Source of the DNA: Icerya purchasi
Lineage: Eukaryota > Arthropoda > Insecta > Hemiptera > Monophlebidae
Direction: 5' to 3'
DNA length: 64,000 nucleotides
Assembly (NCBI GenBank): GCA_039619475.1
Contig: CM077115.1
Span: 445,149,292-445,213,291 of the forward strand
How positions within the stretch are numbered: the first letter of the stretch is position 1; every line of letters starts with the position of its first letter. A program made the position numbers and the translations under genes. A model generated the notes under the pieces. It saw only the letters and a list, made by a program, of their open reading frames with translations. It was not told where the DNA came from and made no database searches. This document shows, piece after piece, positions 33,067 to 44,132 of the stretch.

Positions 33067-33735
33067 TTGAAGGTTTATATCTCTTTATTTTTTAAAAACA
33101 ACATTGTCTAAATGATAGCCGTTGAGCCGTTTTTCGAAATTTCTGTATATTTTTTCAAAGGTATCGAGTGTGGTAGTGGCGATTTTGTGTCAAATATTTT
33201 TTTGTGATTGTTCCAACGTGGGAAGCTTTTATATAGACCTTATGTTTCAAGTAACATCACAAAAAATAGTAGCGGCCATGGAAATCCAGTATTGTGAGGA
33301 ATGACATTTTTGCAGTAAATCAAGAGTAACATTGAAAGTGTGACACGTGGCATCATCTTGCTGAAACCAAGTATGGCTCAGTCGTTTTCTTCGAAAAACT
33401 TTGTAACATCTCGGTATTCACTATATTCGTAAAGAAATAGGGGCTGATAATTCCCCACTCACTCATGGACATTTTCCAGAGTTCAGACTGTCCGTGATCG
33501 CCCACATGGTTTTTTTTCAGCACGGAGCCGATCTTCTTGAAGCGTTTTATTCATAACTTTACTATGTTTTGCGAAGACACCGAATCTTTAGAATGTAAAT
33601 TAAATTTAGTACGAAAGTCGCGCTTATCCACGATATACGACTAGGTTAGCAATAACTACTTAAACATAAATAAATAATTCTCGTGTTCCCACTTCTCTAT
33701 TTTAGCGAATTACTAAGCATAGAATAAACCTTCAA
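33067..33735 (-). mobile_element. Internally deleted mariner-like element, copy 1
   Basis: Ends carry a 12-bp inverted repeat, ttgaaggtttat (33067-33078) and ataaaccttcaa (33724-33735). The minus strand between them encodes both ends of a transposase joined across a missing middle. The same arrangement is present at 60478-61129, so the deletion predates the copies' spread. Confidence 0.6.
33085..33690 (-). pseudogene. mariner/Tc1-like transposase remnant with internal deletion
   Basis: Reading the minus strand from 33690 down, FNLHSKDSVSSQNIVK and a KRFKKIGSVLKK helix-turn-helix-like end are followed directly by SEWGIISPYFF and NTEML. A QDDATCH-type catalytic Asp region comes next, then TFNVTLDLLQK and a C-terminal FEKIYRNFEKRLNGY. 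The parts between the N-terminal domain and the second catalytic Asp are gone. Frameshifts are frequent. Names of motifs follow the insect mariner-like families in which a QDD/QDG..CHT box is usual. Confidence 0.6.
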
Positions 33736-33889
33736 ACCTTTCAACTCTCTCCCAACTGTAGTTTTAGTGTTACCACAATAATAAATGTTCCAGGTTTTTA
33801 AGCTCAACCCTATATAATACTCTCTTTCAAAGGGACGCGTCATTTTTCACACTTTTCTGAATTTTTCGCCAACTTGTTGTACATTAAAG

Positions 33890-36640
33890 GATTGTAAATT
33901 TTGAAAGGAAGTCCTATGGGGCAATTATCGTAATACTGAACAGTTAGATACAAACTACAGACATCTATATATCTCATTATATAATTTTTTACTCTCAGTT
34001 TAACAGCATTTGTTTTTCCACCATAAAACCCATCTCTAGAGTTTAGCGGCGTTGTAACTGTAATACATTTCTTTAAAGCTTGTTTATATTTTTTTGATTT
34101 TTTCCAATCACATTCCCACATTTCTACTAAGTTGTATCCGGAGTCTTTTATTTTCTTACTTCTGTCTTTGGTTTTTTCCTATAAATCTTCTATAGTATCA
34201 CCACTTACATGACGTTTAGTGTTATCTCTGTAACATTTAAAGCATCTATGCCAAAAACATCTGTGATATTGATAAACAGTATTTGTTTTTACATTATAAC
34301 CATCAACTTTTGCACCACAAATAACGATTTCACCACCATTTAAAGTATGCTGTACATTATTGAAGGTATTTAACCATGTTATAGGCGCTTTACTAAACCT
34401 TTCTTTTTTTGGTTGTTTTACAATACCTATTGTATTATTTTGTATATAGTGTTGTATGCCAACTTCCATATTATTTCTCAGACTAACTTTATTCATTTAT
34501 TTTTTATTTTATTTTTTATTTTATTTATTTTTTCCTCTCTCTTGCCCAGTTGTATTTGCAGGCTAAATAATCGTTTATCCGCTTACGTTGCGAATCCACT
34601 ACTTCTCAGTTATTATAAGTTACATTGCAAATGTCGCAACTTTTCGTCATATCGTCGTTCTCCGAATTTTTACATCCGCTGTACGCAGAATCCTCATTTA
34701 TTGTTATAAACGGCCGAAGCAGCCGATTATTCGTTTACGCTGCATATCCGTGACTTCTCCGTTTGTCGCGAGTGACGTATCGACTTGTCGAACCGTCGTT
34801 GTTGAATGTTAATGAATTGTTTTTTTGGTCAGTCGAGTATTCTTGGGACACCCAGAATAACCGTTTCGGTAGTCCGGTCGGTCCGATTAGCCCTTAGCAT
34901 CGTATTGCTCTAATCGTGTCGTTACAGACTTACGGAAGCCGCTATCGGTTTTTTTACACATAACCGCGATCTGTATCGTCGTCATATTAAAATAAACGTA
35001 ATATAACTAGCTTCGACTAGGTTTATTTCAAATTACGCGAAATAATTGATCGGTACTTAGTATTCCGTCCCGGGAATACAACAATAGATAGATCTATAAA
35101 TAGCCATACATACACTGGCTATAGTAATATATTGAAATGGATCAATGTTGGCTATTTCTAGAAATTGTTTTCTGAACTCTATGCACTGACTCACAGTATC
35201 TGCAAGCTCTTTCTGAAAATCAAATTCATAATTTTCATTAACTTTTTCATCATGCCATTTAATAAACTCATTCCTAACTGTAGGCTTCATTTCATTTACC
35301 CCATAGTATTTTTTATCAGGAATAGGACCTACATAATTTTGATTTTCGGAGGTATTGAAATAATGAGGGAAGTGCCCCCTTTTCGATTCCTTCAGACTGA
35401 ATGTTTTAGGGAAATTAGAGAGAGGTTGAGAAATAAAATTATAACTGTCAATAATTTTAATACCTACATTTTTAATTCCTGAAGTTGATAACTTCATTAT
35501 TGTATCTCCTTGATAAATTACATCAGGTTTTATACCGTACTTCACATAAAAATTGAGAATAAAATGTGCGTCATAAGCTTTAGCATTATGTGCAATAACT
35601 GTATATCCTTTATGGTTTTTATTAAACAACAACCAGAAACAGAATTCTTCATTAATTTTAAATGTAAATGTAGTAAAATCGATGTACTGAGCACATATAT
35701 GGTTGGCCTCATGAGTACCAGTTTCTTGGTTAGCCTCAAAATCAACCCAAATATATTTTTCTGTATACGAACAACTTTTTGCAAGTTTTTCAGATTTTCT
35801 ATTACAAATGCAAGGTATTTCACATACTTTTTCTCCACACAGATAAAAATCAAATTGCGTTCTATCAATTAGTGTAACTCCCTGAACTATTAATTTTTGT
35901 ATTTTATTTTTATTACAACAAATTACAAATTTCAATGAGTGTTCAACACAGTGTTTTAGTATTAATTGATTTTCATAACGATCGATATGTATTATATCTT
36001 CAGAATTTAAAGCAAAGGCAAAGTTTTTGTCGTCATCATTATTTTTCTCATTTTCATCGCTATTATAATATTCAAGCATAGCTGATCCAAATCTCAAAGT
36101 GCATGAAACGCTGGGATCAACATATTTGGTTTCTTGTCTGTCGATTTCACTACAAGGCCAAACTTTTCTAGCGTCATCTTCAGTTTCTCGTATGTCCATT
36201 TCTCGTATGGTTTCTTTTTCTCTTTTTTCGAGACAATAATGTATTATGATTTGTAGATTAAAGCCATATACATTTCCTGTAATAGCAGCATATCCTCTGT
36301 GGTTAGGTTTAAATAACCATTCAAGGTATTCTTTATCTCTTTTAAAAAAATATTTTTCACCGTTACAGTGTTAAGCGAATATTCTTTGAACACTGTTCTT
36401 GTCAGTAACGTAATTACACAGAATATATTTTTTTGGGTACTTACATGTTTTTTTTCATTTTTTGTTAGATTTCCCATTATAAGTACAAGGCTCTTTACAA
36501 TATCCACCCCTCTGTATTTTTGGTTGCATATAACATTTATGTGTAATTTTTTTTAAATAATCACCACAATTTTTGCATTCTGAATATCCACAATCAGGGT
36601 CTTCTCTTAAATGCAGTTGATTGCACTTTAAACATCGAGA
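33890..36640 (-). pseudogene. Polinton-type protein-primed DNA polymerase B relic
   Basis: The longest frame is 36199-35057 (380 codons). It contains a 3'-5' exonuclease: YIWVDFEANQETGTHEAN (Exo I, D.E), GYTVIAHNAKAYDAHFIL (Exo II, N...YD) and FPKTFSLKESKRGHFPHYF. Lower coordinates continue the protein after an insertion: APITWLNTFNNVQHTLNGGE, then GFYGGKTNAVKL and polymerase motif A as IDVCSLYL, with the usual Pro changed to Leu. Motifs B and C (YxDTD) are missing, so it cannot polymerise. Upstream, 36240-36640 carries a zinc-like Cys/His region (SECKNCGDY, HKCYMQ) and a second, decayed exonuclease segment. This would have replicated a Polinton or related virus-like element. Confidence 0.8.
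34497..35090 (-). mobile_element. Insertion with A-rich tail inside the polymerase relic, SINE-like
   Basis: The polymerase frame breaks off after IYRSIY near 35091 and resumes near 34490. The interposed 0.6 kb ends, on the minus strand, in an (A/T)-rich aaaataaataaaataa-type tail at 34497-34540, as a retroposed sequence would. It has two imperfect internal units (about 34560-34600 and 34715-34750). No ORF, RT or clear pol III boxes are seen, and I could not find a target duplication. A 5'-truncated LINE or part of an LTR are alternatives. Confidence 0.4.
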
Positions 36641-36645
36641 ACATG

Positions 36646-37653
36646 GTAATTGATAAATGGTTGCAGGAGGCCCTTGCTCCTACCAGCCTAATAGGAACGG
36701 TTACAGGGGGGAGGGGGCTCGTAAAGATATCCTTACTGTACTGAGTAGCTGAGTAAACGTGCTGGGCAGATGTCTGGTCAATATCTAGGATACGTTTGAA
36801 CTGATGGACGCTCTTATCACACATCAGCATAATAGTCACATTGAAGATGTTGAGAGGAGCCTTTAGCAGTGGAATGACCGAAGACAACTTCCGATTTGGT
36901 GCATCAGACCACCCGCTCAAAGAGGTGATCGATTCAACCGGTACACCTCCATATGCAAGTGGAGACCTCCATGGAATACCTAAAACATTCTACTGCGGTG
37001 ATGGTCGCTAAGTGGAAGATGTGCCTTGGCAGAGACTGAGGAGCTAAAAGAGAGCCTAGAGAAGATTATCGCGGCTGAATATCGGCATAGTAAAGATTTG
37101 GAAGAAAAAAAAAGTAAGAAAGATCGTGAAAAATTGAGGAAAATTGTGTGAAAGGTACTAAAAGCATTGGAAAAATGGTGAGAAATAGCAGAAATTGACG
37201 AAAACAGTGTAAAAATGCTAAAATGTATGAAAATGGGGTGAAATAGTGGAAAACAAGGTATAATTAGTTAAAAATGAGAAAAATAGTGTAACAGTGTTAA
37301 AACATAAGATTATAATAAGCAAGGTAACGTTTAGTACACGGCTGTGCAGAGGTGATTGAAGCTGAGGCGATTGATGACAATGTGGTTATTGGTAAATGGT
37401 TGTGCGAGGCCATTACTCCCCACCATCCTAACAGGAATAGTTAAGGAGATGTTTAAAGATGTCTTTAGTGTATAGATCAGTTACAACATAAGCGTGCTGG
37501 TCAGACGTTTAGTATATGTCTCAGACGCGATCGTCCGCATGATGCTCTTACCAAACGGCAGTGAGATATTCATGTTAACGCTATCAAACGGGATCTCCAG
37601 AAACGTGTGGTGGAAGACGAAGCCCTGAACTATTCATTATACCGTTGCATTAT
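36646..37653 (+). repeat. Pair of diverged direct repeats and purine-rich spacer
   Basis: 36655-36850 and 37394-37590 are similar (aaatggttg, agg.c.tt.ctcc, cgtgctgg.cag, gatg.tcttac). Between them, 37080-37290 is a loose repetition of gaaaa-tagtg-type words. No gene is seen. It may be the left part of the long repeat that starts at 37654. Confidence 0.45.
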
Positions 37654-40640
37654 GTGTCTGAAAAACCAGTTTCAGCGGGAGAGATTGACTACTTTCACCA
37701 TGATACCTAGAAAAGGTGTATGGATGCCATAAATTATCCTGTTGTAAAAGGACGTAAATGCCTGTACATGATAGAGGGTTAAATAATGTTGCGGAAAATA
37801 GAGAGGCGGGGGCAGAGGACGTCTTATGCTGCGGAGCAGCGATTGTTGCTCTTGAAAACGAGCCTGATGTTAAATGTGTGCGTACAAGTGTGTGCGAGCG
37901 CAAAAAAAAAATTCTTCTGCCGAATAATGGTAAATAGTGTGCGACACACAAGGGACCTTGAAGATAAACAACCCGTGCAGACAAAGGCTAGTGTAGCGGT
38001 GAGACGTAAACCTGCAGAGGTTGCCGATTCCTAAAAAAGTAGGACTGGCGCGTGTCTAAAAACCGGTTTCAGCGTGAGAGATTGGTCCCTTGCTCCTTGA
38101 TTCCTAGAAAAGGTGTATAGACGTCATAAATTATCCTGTTGTAAAAGAGGACGCTTGAATAATGTTGTGGACGAATGATGAGAGGGGGCGGGGGACGTGT
38201 TATGCAGCGGAGCATCGATTGATTTTCTTGAAAATGCCGTGTGACCAATGTTAAATGTATGCGTACAGGTGCGTGTGCGAGCGCAAAAAAAAATATACTT
38301 CTGTCGAATAACGGTAAATAGTGTGCGACATACAAGAGGCCTTAAAGATAAAGAACCCGTGCAGACAAAGTCTGGTGTAGCGATGAGACGTATACATGTA
38401 GAGGTTGACGATTCCTAAAAAGAAAGACTGGTGCGATTGCAGCAACGATGCTGCGAGTTCCTTCGTTTAATAATTATACTGAGATGTGTGTAATATTAAA
38501 AATAGGACGCCTATAAAAATTATTTAGTGATCGGAGATTTTCTCTATCGAAAGGTTAAAATTATTTTCACAATGTAAAGTATGTATGATGGAGTTGTTGT
38601 GTAGGAAAAAATAATACTAATAAAAGATCGTTAATTAAAAATTAAATATATGACGGTGCGGGACTGATGTGCTATGCTCCCGCAGCTAATGCAGGAAAAG
38701 TGTACAGGATCAATAAGGAAACTATCGGTGAGTGTGCCAGTGGGACGTGTACGAAGTCTGGGAGGAGATGAAAAATAAATAAACATATTATAATCGGTAA
38801 GGAAATATGTGTGCATGGTAACGGATGTCGTGCAAATGAAAAATACGTACGAACGGGAAAAGTTTTCCAAAAGGCTTTTGGAAAAATAATTTGACAATAA
38901 CATGCAATAACTGACGGTAAAATGGGTGTTGTAAAGAGCGTCTATGTTTCTTCGAGGGTTGATGGTTTGGGAAATCTGGAAAATATATTATGAAACATTA
39001 TTAAATTCAGCTTGAAGGGGGTGGGAAAGGACAAAGGAATTTTTGGGAACGCTAAAAAATATAAAATAATGATGAACACTCGGAAAAAATGATTGGAAGC
39101 GTAAAAAAAATATACTTAGACTAACTCTAAAACACTGAGGAAAAATATTATGATACAGTAGGGAAACTACTAACAGCAGATGTGTGCGGGGGAACATGCG
39201 GTGCGCATTCATTGTGGTCATGACGTAGATGGAATTATTTTTAGAACCGGAGAAAAAAAAATTATGAACGATCAGAAAAAATGATCAGAGGCGTAAAAAA
39301 AATATATCTAGACTAATTCTATAATACTTAGACATGAAAAATTATTATGATCAGTAGTGGCCCTAGCGGCCAAAGTGTGCGCGGAAACGGTCGGTGCGCG
39401 TGATCGGTATGTGCTCATTCATGAGCGTTAACGCTGTGTTAGATATATGCACATGATTGGATGTTAGAGATCGAGAGCAGTTAGGATAATCGGAGGATAA
39501 GAAAAAATACATTAATGTACATTATACTCGAGTGGGGTAAGAGGGTGGAGGGGGCAGAGGGGGATAAGGCTAGTTTTGGACTATAGAAATAAATTATTGG
39601 TTCCATCTTATTCAGTTCTGAATATCTGATATGTTCATATAACAAAGCATGGCTTGGGACCTCCCTTTCTCCGGGCGGGTGCTCAGATTATGGGGTTGTA
39701 CTAGTTTTTTTTGGGCTATAGAAATAAATGATTGGTTAATTTGTAAATGTTTTTTAATAATGGGATAGGTTTAGACAACCGAGTAGAGGCTGGGTTATTA
39801 TGTGAAAAATAATAATTAAAAAAAATTAAGACAGGTGCGGAAATACAAGTAAATTATATATTATAATATGACAGAGGTCCTTCCTGGAGAGGTTAGTATT
39901 CGGATTAGCGAAACCATATGGGAAGCTTGGTGGGGGAATTGGGGTTATAATTTAAATATATACAAGTAAATATTAAATTATATGTGGAGGATCCTTTTCA
40001 GTCATTCAGCGTTCAGTTTATTGGTCTGTAACAGCTTAGAAGAACTTGGGTTGGGTCCCCTTTCTCCGGGCGGGTGTTTGGATTAGCGAGTTGTACTGCT
40101 TTGGGGTTAAGTGTACTCTAGATCCATTGACAGGAAATTGGCTTATAATTTAATTATATACAAGTAAATATTAAAATATAGGTTACTTTAAGGGTATAAC
40201 ACAGGAATTAGGGTTGAAGTTCTTCTCTAGGACTATGTGGTGTTTGGATTACCAGAGCGTAATAGTCTAAGGTTTGAGGGTGTAACTACTCCATTATCAG
40301 ATTAATGGGGCTACAGGGAACGGGACAGGGGAACCGGGGAAACTTTGGTGAACTTTCGGCACCTGGACACTAATTGAGGTTAATTTTGAATACCTGGACG
40401 GGAATTGTGCTGGATTTTGACTACCTGGACAGAAATTGGTGTGAATTTTGACTACCTGGACGGGAATTATGGTTCGGATTAGTGGAACTGTCCAGAAAAA
40501 TTGTGGGAAACTCGGGGAAACTTGAGTGAATTTTGAGTTCGGATTAGTGGTCCGGGGTGACTTTTGACTACCTGGACACAAACTGGGGTTCGGATTAGGG
40601 GGAGTCTCCAGAATGCCCATTTATTAGCTATTCCCTTTAT
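37654..40640 (+). repeat. Long non-coding repeat, copy 2
   Basis: This is the intact counterpart of 22539-28860. Its first part is a tandem duplication with a 398-bp period (37654 and 38052), both units with agagatt, cctagaaaaggtgtat and cataaattatcctgttgtaa. A second internal duplication has a 191-bp period (about 39084 and 39275; gcgtaaaaaaaatata). It ends in a G-rich part with a 31-bp minisatellite. No ORF is shared with copy 1. Confidence 0.6.
40362..40485 (+). repeat. 31-bp minisatellite, four contiguous units
   Basis: cctggac recurs at 40362, 40393, 40424 and 40455, exactly 31 bp apart, each followed by an ..aatt...g...attttga.ta unit. One more separated unit starts at 40571. The equivalent part of copy 1 has similar wording but no clean array. 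Confidence 0.8.
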
Positions 40641-41155
40641 AAAGCAAGGCTTGGAGCTGCAGCCCCCAGCCACCCTCTAAATCCAGGTCTGGTTATCTGA
40701 ACTATTTGCTGCTTTATTAAGGAACATATTAATTTAGTGAAGGTGAAAAAAATAGATTCCCACAATAAATGATGAAGACCAAAAAGTGAAGTTTTAGTTC
40801 TAGTTTTATACTAATTGATATCTGGAATTAAATATTTCATAAAAATATAATAAAACATTTTGTGTAGGTATATATAACATTTTTTGATAACAAAATAATA
40901 AAAAGATGTTTAAAATTTCTTTTGCATTATGATAAAAGTGTGTGATAATGGTCTGATAATACGCAATTTTTTAAGACATTAAGTTTAAAAAAGTAATGTG
41001 AAAATGATTTATTTCACGGCTATGTTGATAAAATTTTATGATCTTGTATGGTCAATTCGAAAATTACTATTCATTTATCCAATTTCATTCCATCTCTGCT
41101 GTCATTATTATTCTGTAGTCCCATTTATTTTACTAGTCTTTTTCACTTAAGTAAA
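40641..41155. other. AT-rich spacer upstream of a possible exon
   Basis: There is no coding or transposon signal. It would contain the promoter of the candidate secreted gene starting at 41156, but I see no convincing TATA box. Confidence 0.45.
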
Positions 41156-41231
41156 ATGATGAAAAATTATTTCATTAGTAATGTTTTAATTATTATTGTT
41201 GTGAATTCTTCCTTTTTAACTGTTGCTGATG
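41156..41231 (+). CDS. Candidate first exon: signal peptide of a secreted micro-exon gene
   Basis: The frame starts MMKNYFISNV, then has a hydrophobic core (VLIIIVV) and a polar end (SSFLTVAD), the shape of a cleavable signal peptide. It runs into a good splice donor, G|gtaaat at 41232, leaving phase 1. The exon at 47592 needs exactly one incoming base, which would make a Gly codon. A LINE (41339-46639) would lie in the intron. Signal-peptide-first exons with phase-1 introns are common in secreted proteins. No homology is recognised. The alternative is a chance hydrophobic frame in AT-rich DNA. Confidence 0.4.
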
Positions 41232-41440
41232 GTAAATATATTACATTAACACATTTATTGTATATGCATCATACGCGTTTAAATATTTAATTTAAAATTT
41301 ATAATACATTTTTAAGTGCGTTTTTAAAAATTCATATACCTTTTTAACTCGTACATGAAAGTTGATTAAATCTGCGTTTCGTTCGTCATTTTATCGTATT
41401 GTTAGTCTCGTGTGATTTTATCAGTTTCTATTAACCGATT

Positions 41441-43162
41441 ATGTTATCACCAACTCAGCCGGTCGGCAAGACGGCCGGCCAACAAGCCAAGACAAAAACC
41501 GGCTTCAGCGCTGATAAGAACAAGACAGCAACTCCGGCATCATCGAACAAAACAAGTAATAGCGTTCATTTAACTAACACGACCACACGCGTCACTGGCT
41601 CTAATGGTCAGCTGAAGGTAACTCACGCAACATCCCCGCACATACTCATGCCACACAGACGCACGCAGCAATGCAGCAAACAGCCACTACACAACAATCG
41701 CACGTCACACGCTAATATCGTCCCCAGCCGCCACAACAAATGAAACCGCGCCGCACACTGAGCCGGTAAATGCAGAAGCGAATAATTCTGAGGTAACGGA
41801 TGCTACCGCCGATAATCGAATTCCGAAACGAAGCACATCATTTAATAATGATAAAACTCCGTCCTCTCAAATAATAAATACAAAAAATATCTCGTTTGCC
41901 GAAAAAGTAAAATCGAAGAAAATAACACCACTGACCACGTTTAACCACCCGAAAGACGAGCAAGGCATCATATTACCTTACTTTTTCCCTCATCCTCTCA
42001 GAGACTATTTTGCTGCAGTCAAAGCAGTCACCGGCAGTAATCTGGACTTAATTGCAGGCTCCCGGATAAGTAGGGATCGCGTAATTATTTTCCTCAGAAC
42101 TCAGTCAACGGCCGACGCGTTCTTTGCTAAAGGCGGAACGATCTTACTAGGAGAGCGAACAATTCAAGCTACCAGAGTCAGACATCCGGCCAACAAAACT
42201 ATCCTATCAAACGTATCGGCCACCATTACAAAGGAGACACTTTTGTCATATCTTACGACGACGTTATCCCTCAAGTTAGTATCGCCGATAGCAATACTGC
42301 GTGTAAACCCCTCAGATGATGAGTTTGCGCACGTAATAAGCTGGCGAAACAGGTGTATGTGGAACATGTCAACTGCGCAAATGTCCCCAGATCTTTCCTC
42401 TTGCATAGTAATGAGCACGAGCATAGAATCTTCATACAACTAGAAGACCAAACTTGCACTAACTGTAGAAAAGAGAGAGAATCGACGAGGTCTCAACAAG
42501 AATCACTTCACAGCCTCCTGGACACTGTCGGTGCAACTGAGCAAATGGAATCAGCACAAGGCAGCAACCCATCCCAATCAGAGAGCACCATCAACACGGA
42601 TGAAATAATCTCAAAGAATCCAAATGAAGACTTGGAAATGGAGGTGACCACAGATACAAGTCCTCTAAAACGGCCTCACCCTAGGTCCCCAGAGGCGCTC
42701 AATGACCCGACTCCTTTATCTTTCCCAGCCCAGCCGCTGCCTAAGCGGCCGACTCCTTACGATAAGCGACTAGCTGAAGAAGGAAAATCTTCATCAATAG
42801 AGACGTGCAAAGAACAACCAATGGCAGAGCCAATTGACGTCGCAGAAGGAGCCTAACATCTCTTTAACTCAGAACAGCCACCGTTCATAATGGAGCTTGA
42901 AGAATTTAAAATGTTCATCAAAACAGTAGCGACCCACCCGAAGTACATCACTTATGCAGCTAATTATACAAAGAGCTACGATGAACTAATACACATGCTC
43001 GCAACAGTCAAACCCTCTCTTACCGGTAGATCCATAAAGAGTCGCTGCTCCCGAATCATCAGAAAGTTATCGGAACGATATACAACAATGTCCGAAGACG
43101 AGCGTCCTTATGAAAACAGCAGCGTAGCCAACGCGATGAATAACTACCCATTTTCTATATAA
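41441..43162 (+). pseudogene. ORF1 (gag-like) of the I-like LINE
   Basis: The Met at 41441 begins a Thr/Ala/Lys-rich N-terminus. A frameshift near 41740 continues in another frame with ISFAEKVK, PLTTFNHP and a conserved-looking middle (DLIAGSRISRDRVIIFLRT, YLTTTLSLKLVSPIAILRVN). A second shift near 42340 leads to VYVEHVNC, SFLLHSNEHEHRIFIQ and CTNCRKE, the remnant of a zinc knuckle in the form seen in I-like gag proteins. The distal part (to 42856 and 42890-43162, KSYDELIHMLATVKPSL) is acidic and probably the C-terminus after a stop. ORF1 would bind the element RNA. Confidence 0.6.
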
Positions 43163-43208
43163 TGAAACGAAGGCGTCTAAAATAGGCACACTAAGTCATA
43201 AAATAAAG

Positions 43209-44132
43209 ATGAACAAAATAGCTGCAAATTCGTGTATAATGCAATGGAACTGTCGTGGCTTTACCAACAATCGGACTGAACTGATGCAGCTAATCTCTCG
43301 GCACTGCCCCTATGCCATATGCTTACAGGAAACACACATGAAAGCAAGTGATCAACCAAAGGTAAAAAATTATCGACTGTTTAGGCGTGATGATACTCAA
43401 GGGTTAAGAGCAAAGGAGGGCGTACTATCTCTCACCCACAACTCCATCCCTGTGCACCCTGTCAGTCTCAATTCTCCCCGTCAGGTTGTTGCAGTCTCTA
43501 ACTGGGTCCCCCTGCTATCAAATACATCAGTGACACTATGCAACTGCTACATTCCCCCTAACAGTATGAGTAGCCACCAGGAACTTGAATCCATCATTTC
43601 ACAACTACCTAAACCGATGATAATATTGGGCGATTTCAAAGCCCACTCACCAATCTGGCGATCCTCACACACAAACAAACATGGAGCAGCTATTTCCAAA
43701 CTACTGCTAGATAATAATTTTTGTTTAATCCCACAACAGTCCCCCACATATTTCAATTTCTCATATAACGTTTTCTCCGCAATTGACCTAGCGTTCTCCT
43801 CCACAACGCTTCATCCCAACCTAGACGCTGGTGTACTGCCTGATCTATGTTTTAGCGATCACTTCAATATCTTAATAAATACCAAAACGAATCTTGTCCC
43901 AAACACTGCCACACCCACTACAACACGCTTCCTGTATCATAAAGCCAACTGGGAAATATTCTATGACAGAGTCTCCATCCCACACCAGCCAAGAACGTCT
44001 GTAGAAGAGAATATCAGGAATTTCCTGGAAGCAGTTTTTACTGCTGCTGATGCGACGATCCTCAAATCTTCCCCTATGTCTCGTCGTCGCCGTGTTCCCT
44101 GGTGGTGTAGTGAAGTCGACTTAGCAATATGA
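43209..44132 (+). pseudogene. Endonuclease domain of the I-like LINE
   Basis: This 307-codon frame starts just before the domain. IMQWNCRGFTNN, CLQETHMK, YIPPNS, ILGDFKAHSP, IDLAFSS and CFSDHFNI follow the expected order, ending RVPWWCSEVD before a TGA at 44130. One active-site change is visible: GDFKAHSP where GDFNAHSP is usual, so the catalytic Asn is Lys. The RT continues in frame after the stop. Confidence 0.8.

Noticed and set aside
33122..33304. Similar 60-codon plus-strand frames at 33122 and 60502
   Set aside because: They are the antisense of the mariner transposase C-terminus; the minus strand carries the recognisable protein.
34702..35083. A TGTTATAA...ACAACA segment as a solo LTR
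   Set aside because: No target duplication, and the interruption of the polymerase frame extends well to the left of it, ending in an A-rich tail that fits a retroposed insert better.
35165..35872. Plus-strand frames over the polymerase relic
   Set aside because: They are shadows of the minus-strand polymerase B exonuclease, which has clear motifs.
40362..40600. 31-bp units considered as a CRISPR array
   Set aside because: Units are adjacent without spacers, diverged, and in a eukaryotic context; it is a minisatellite.
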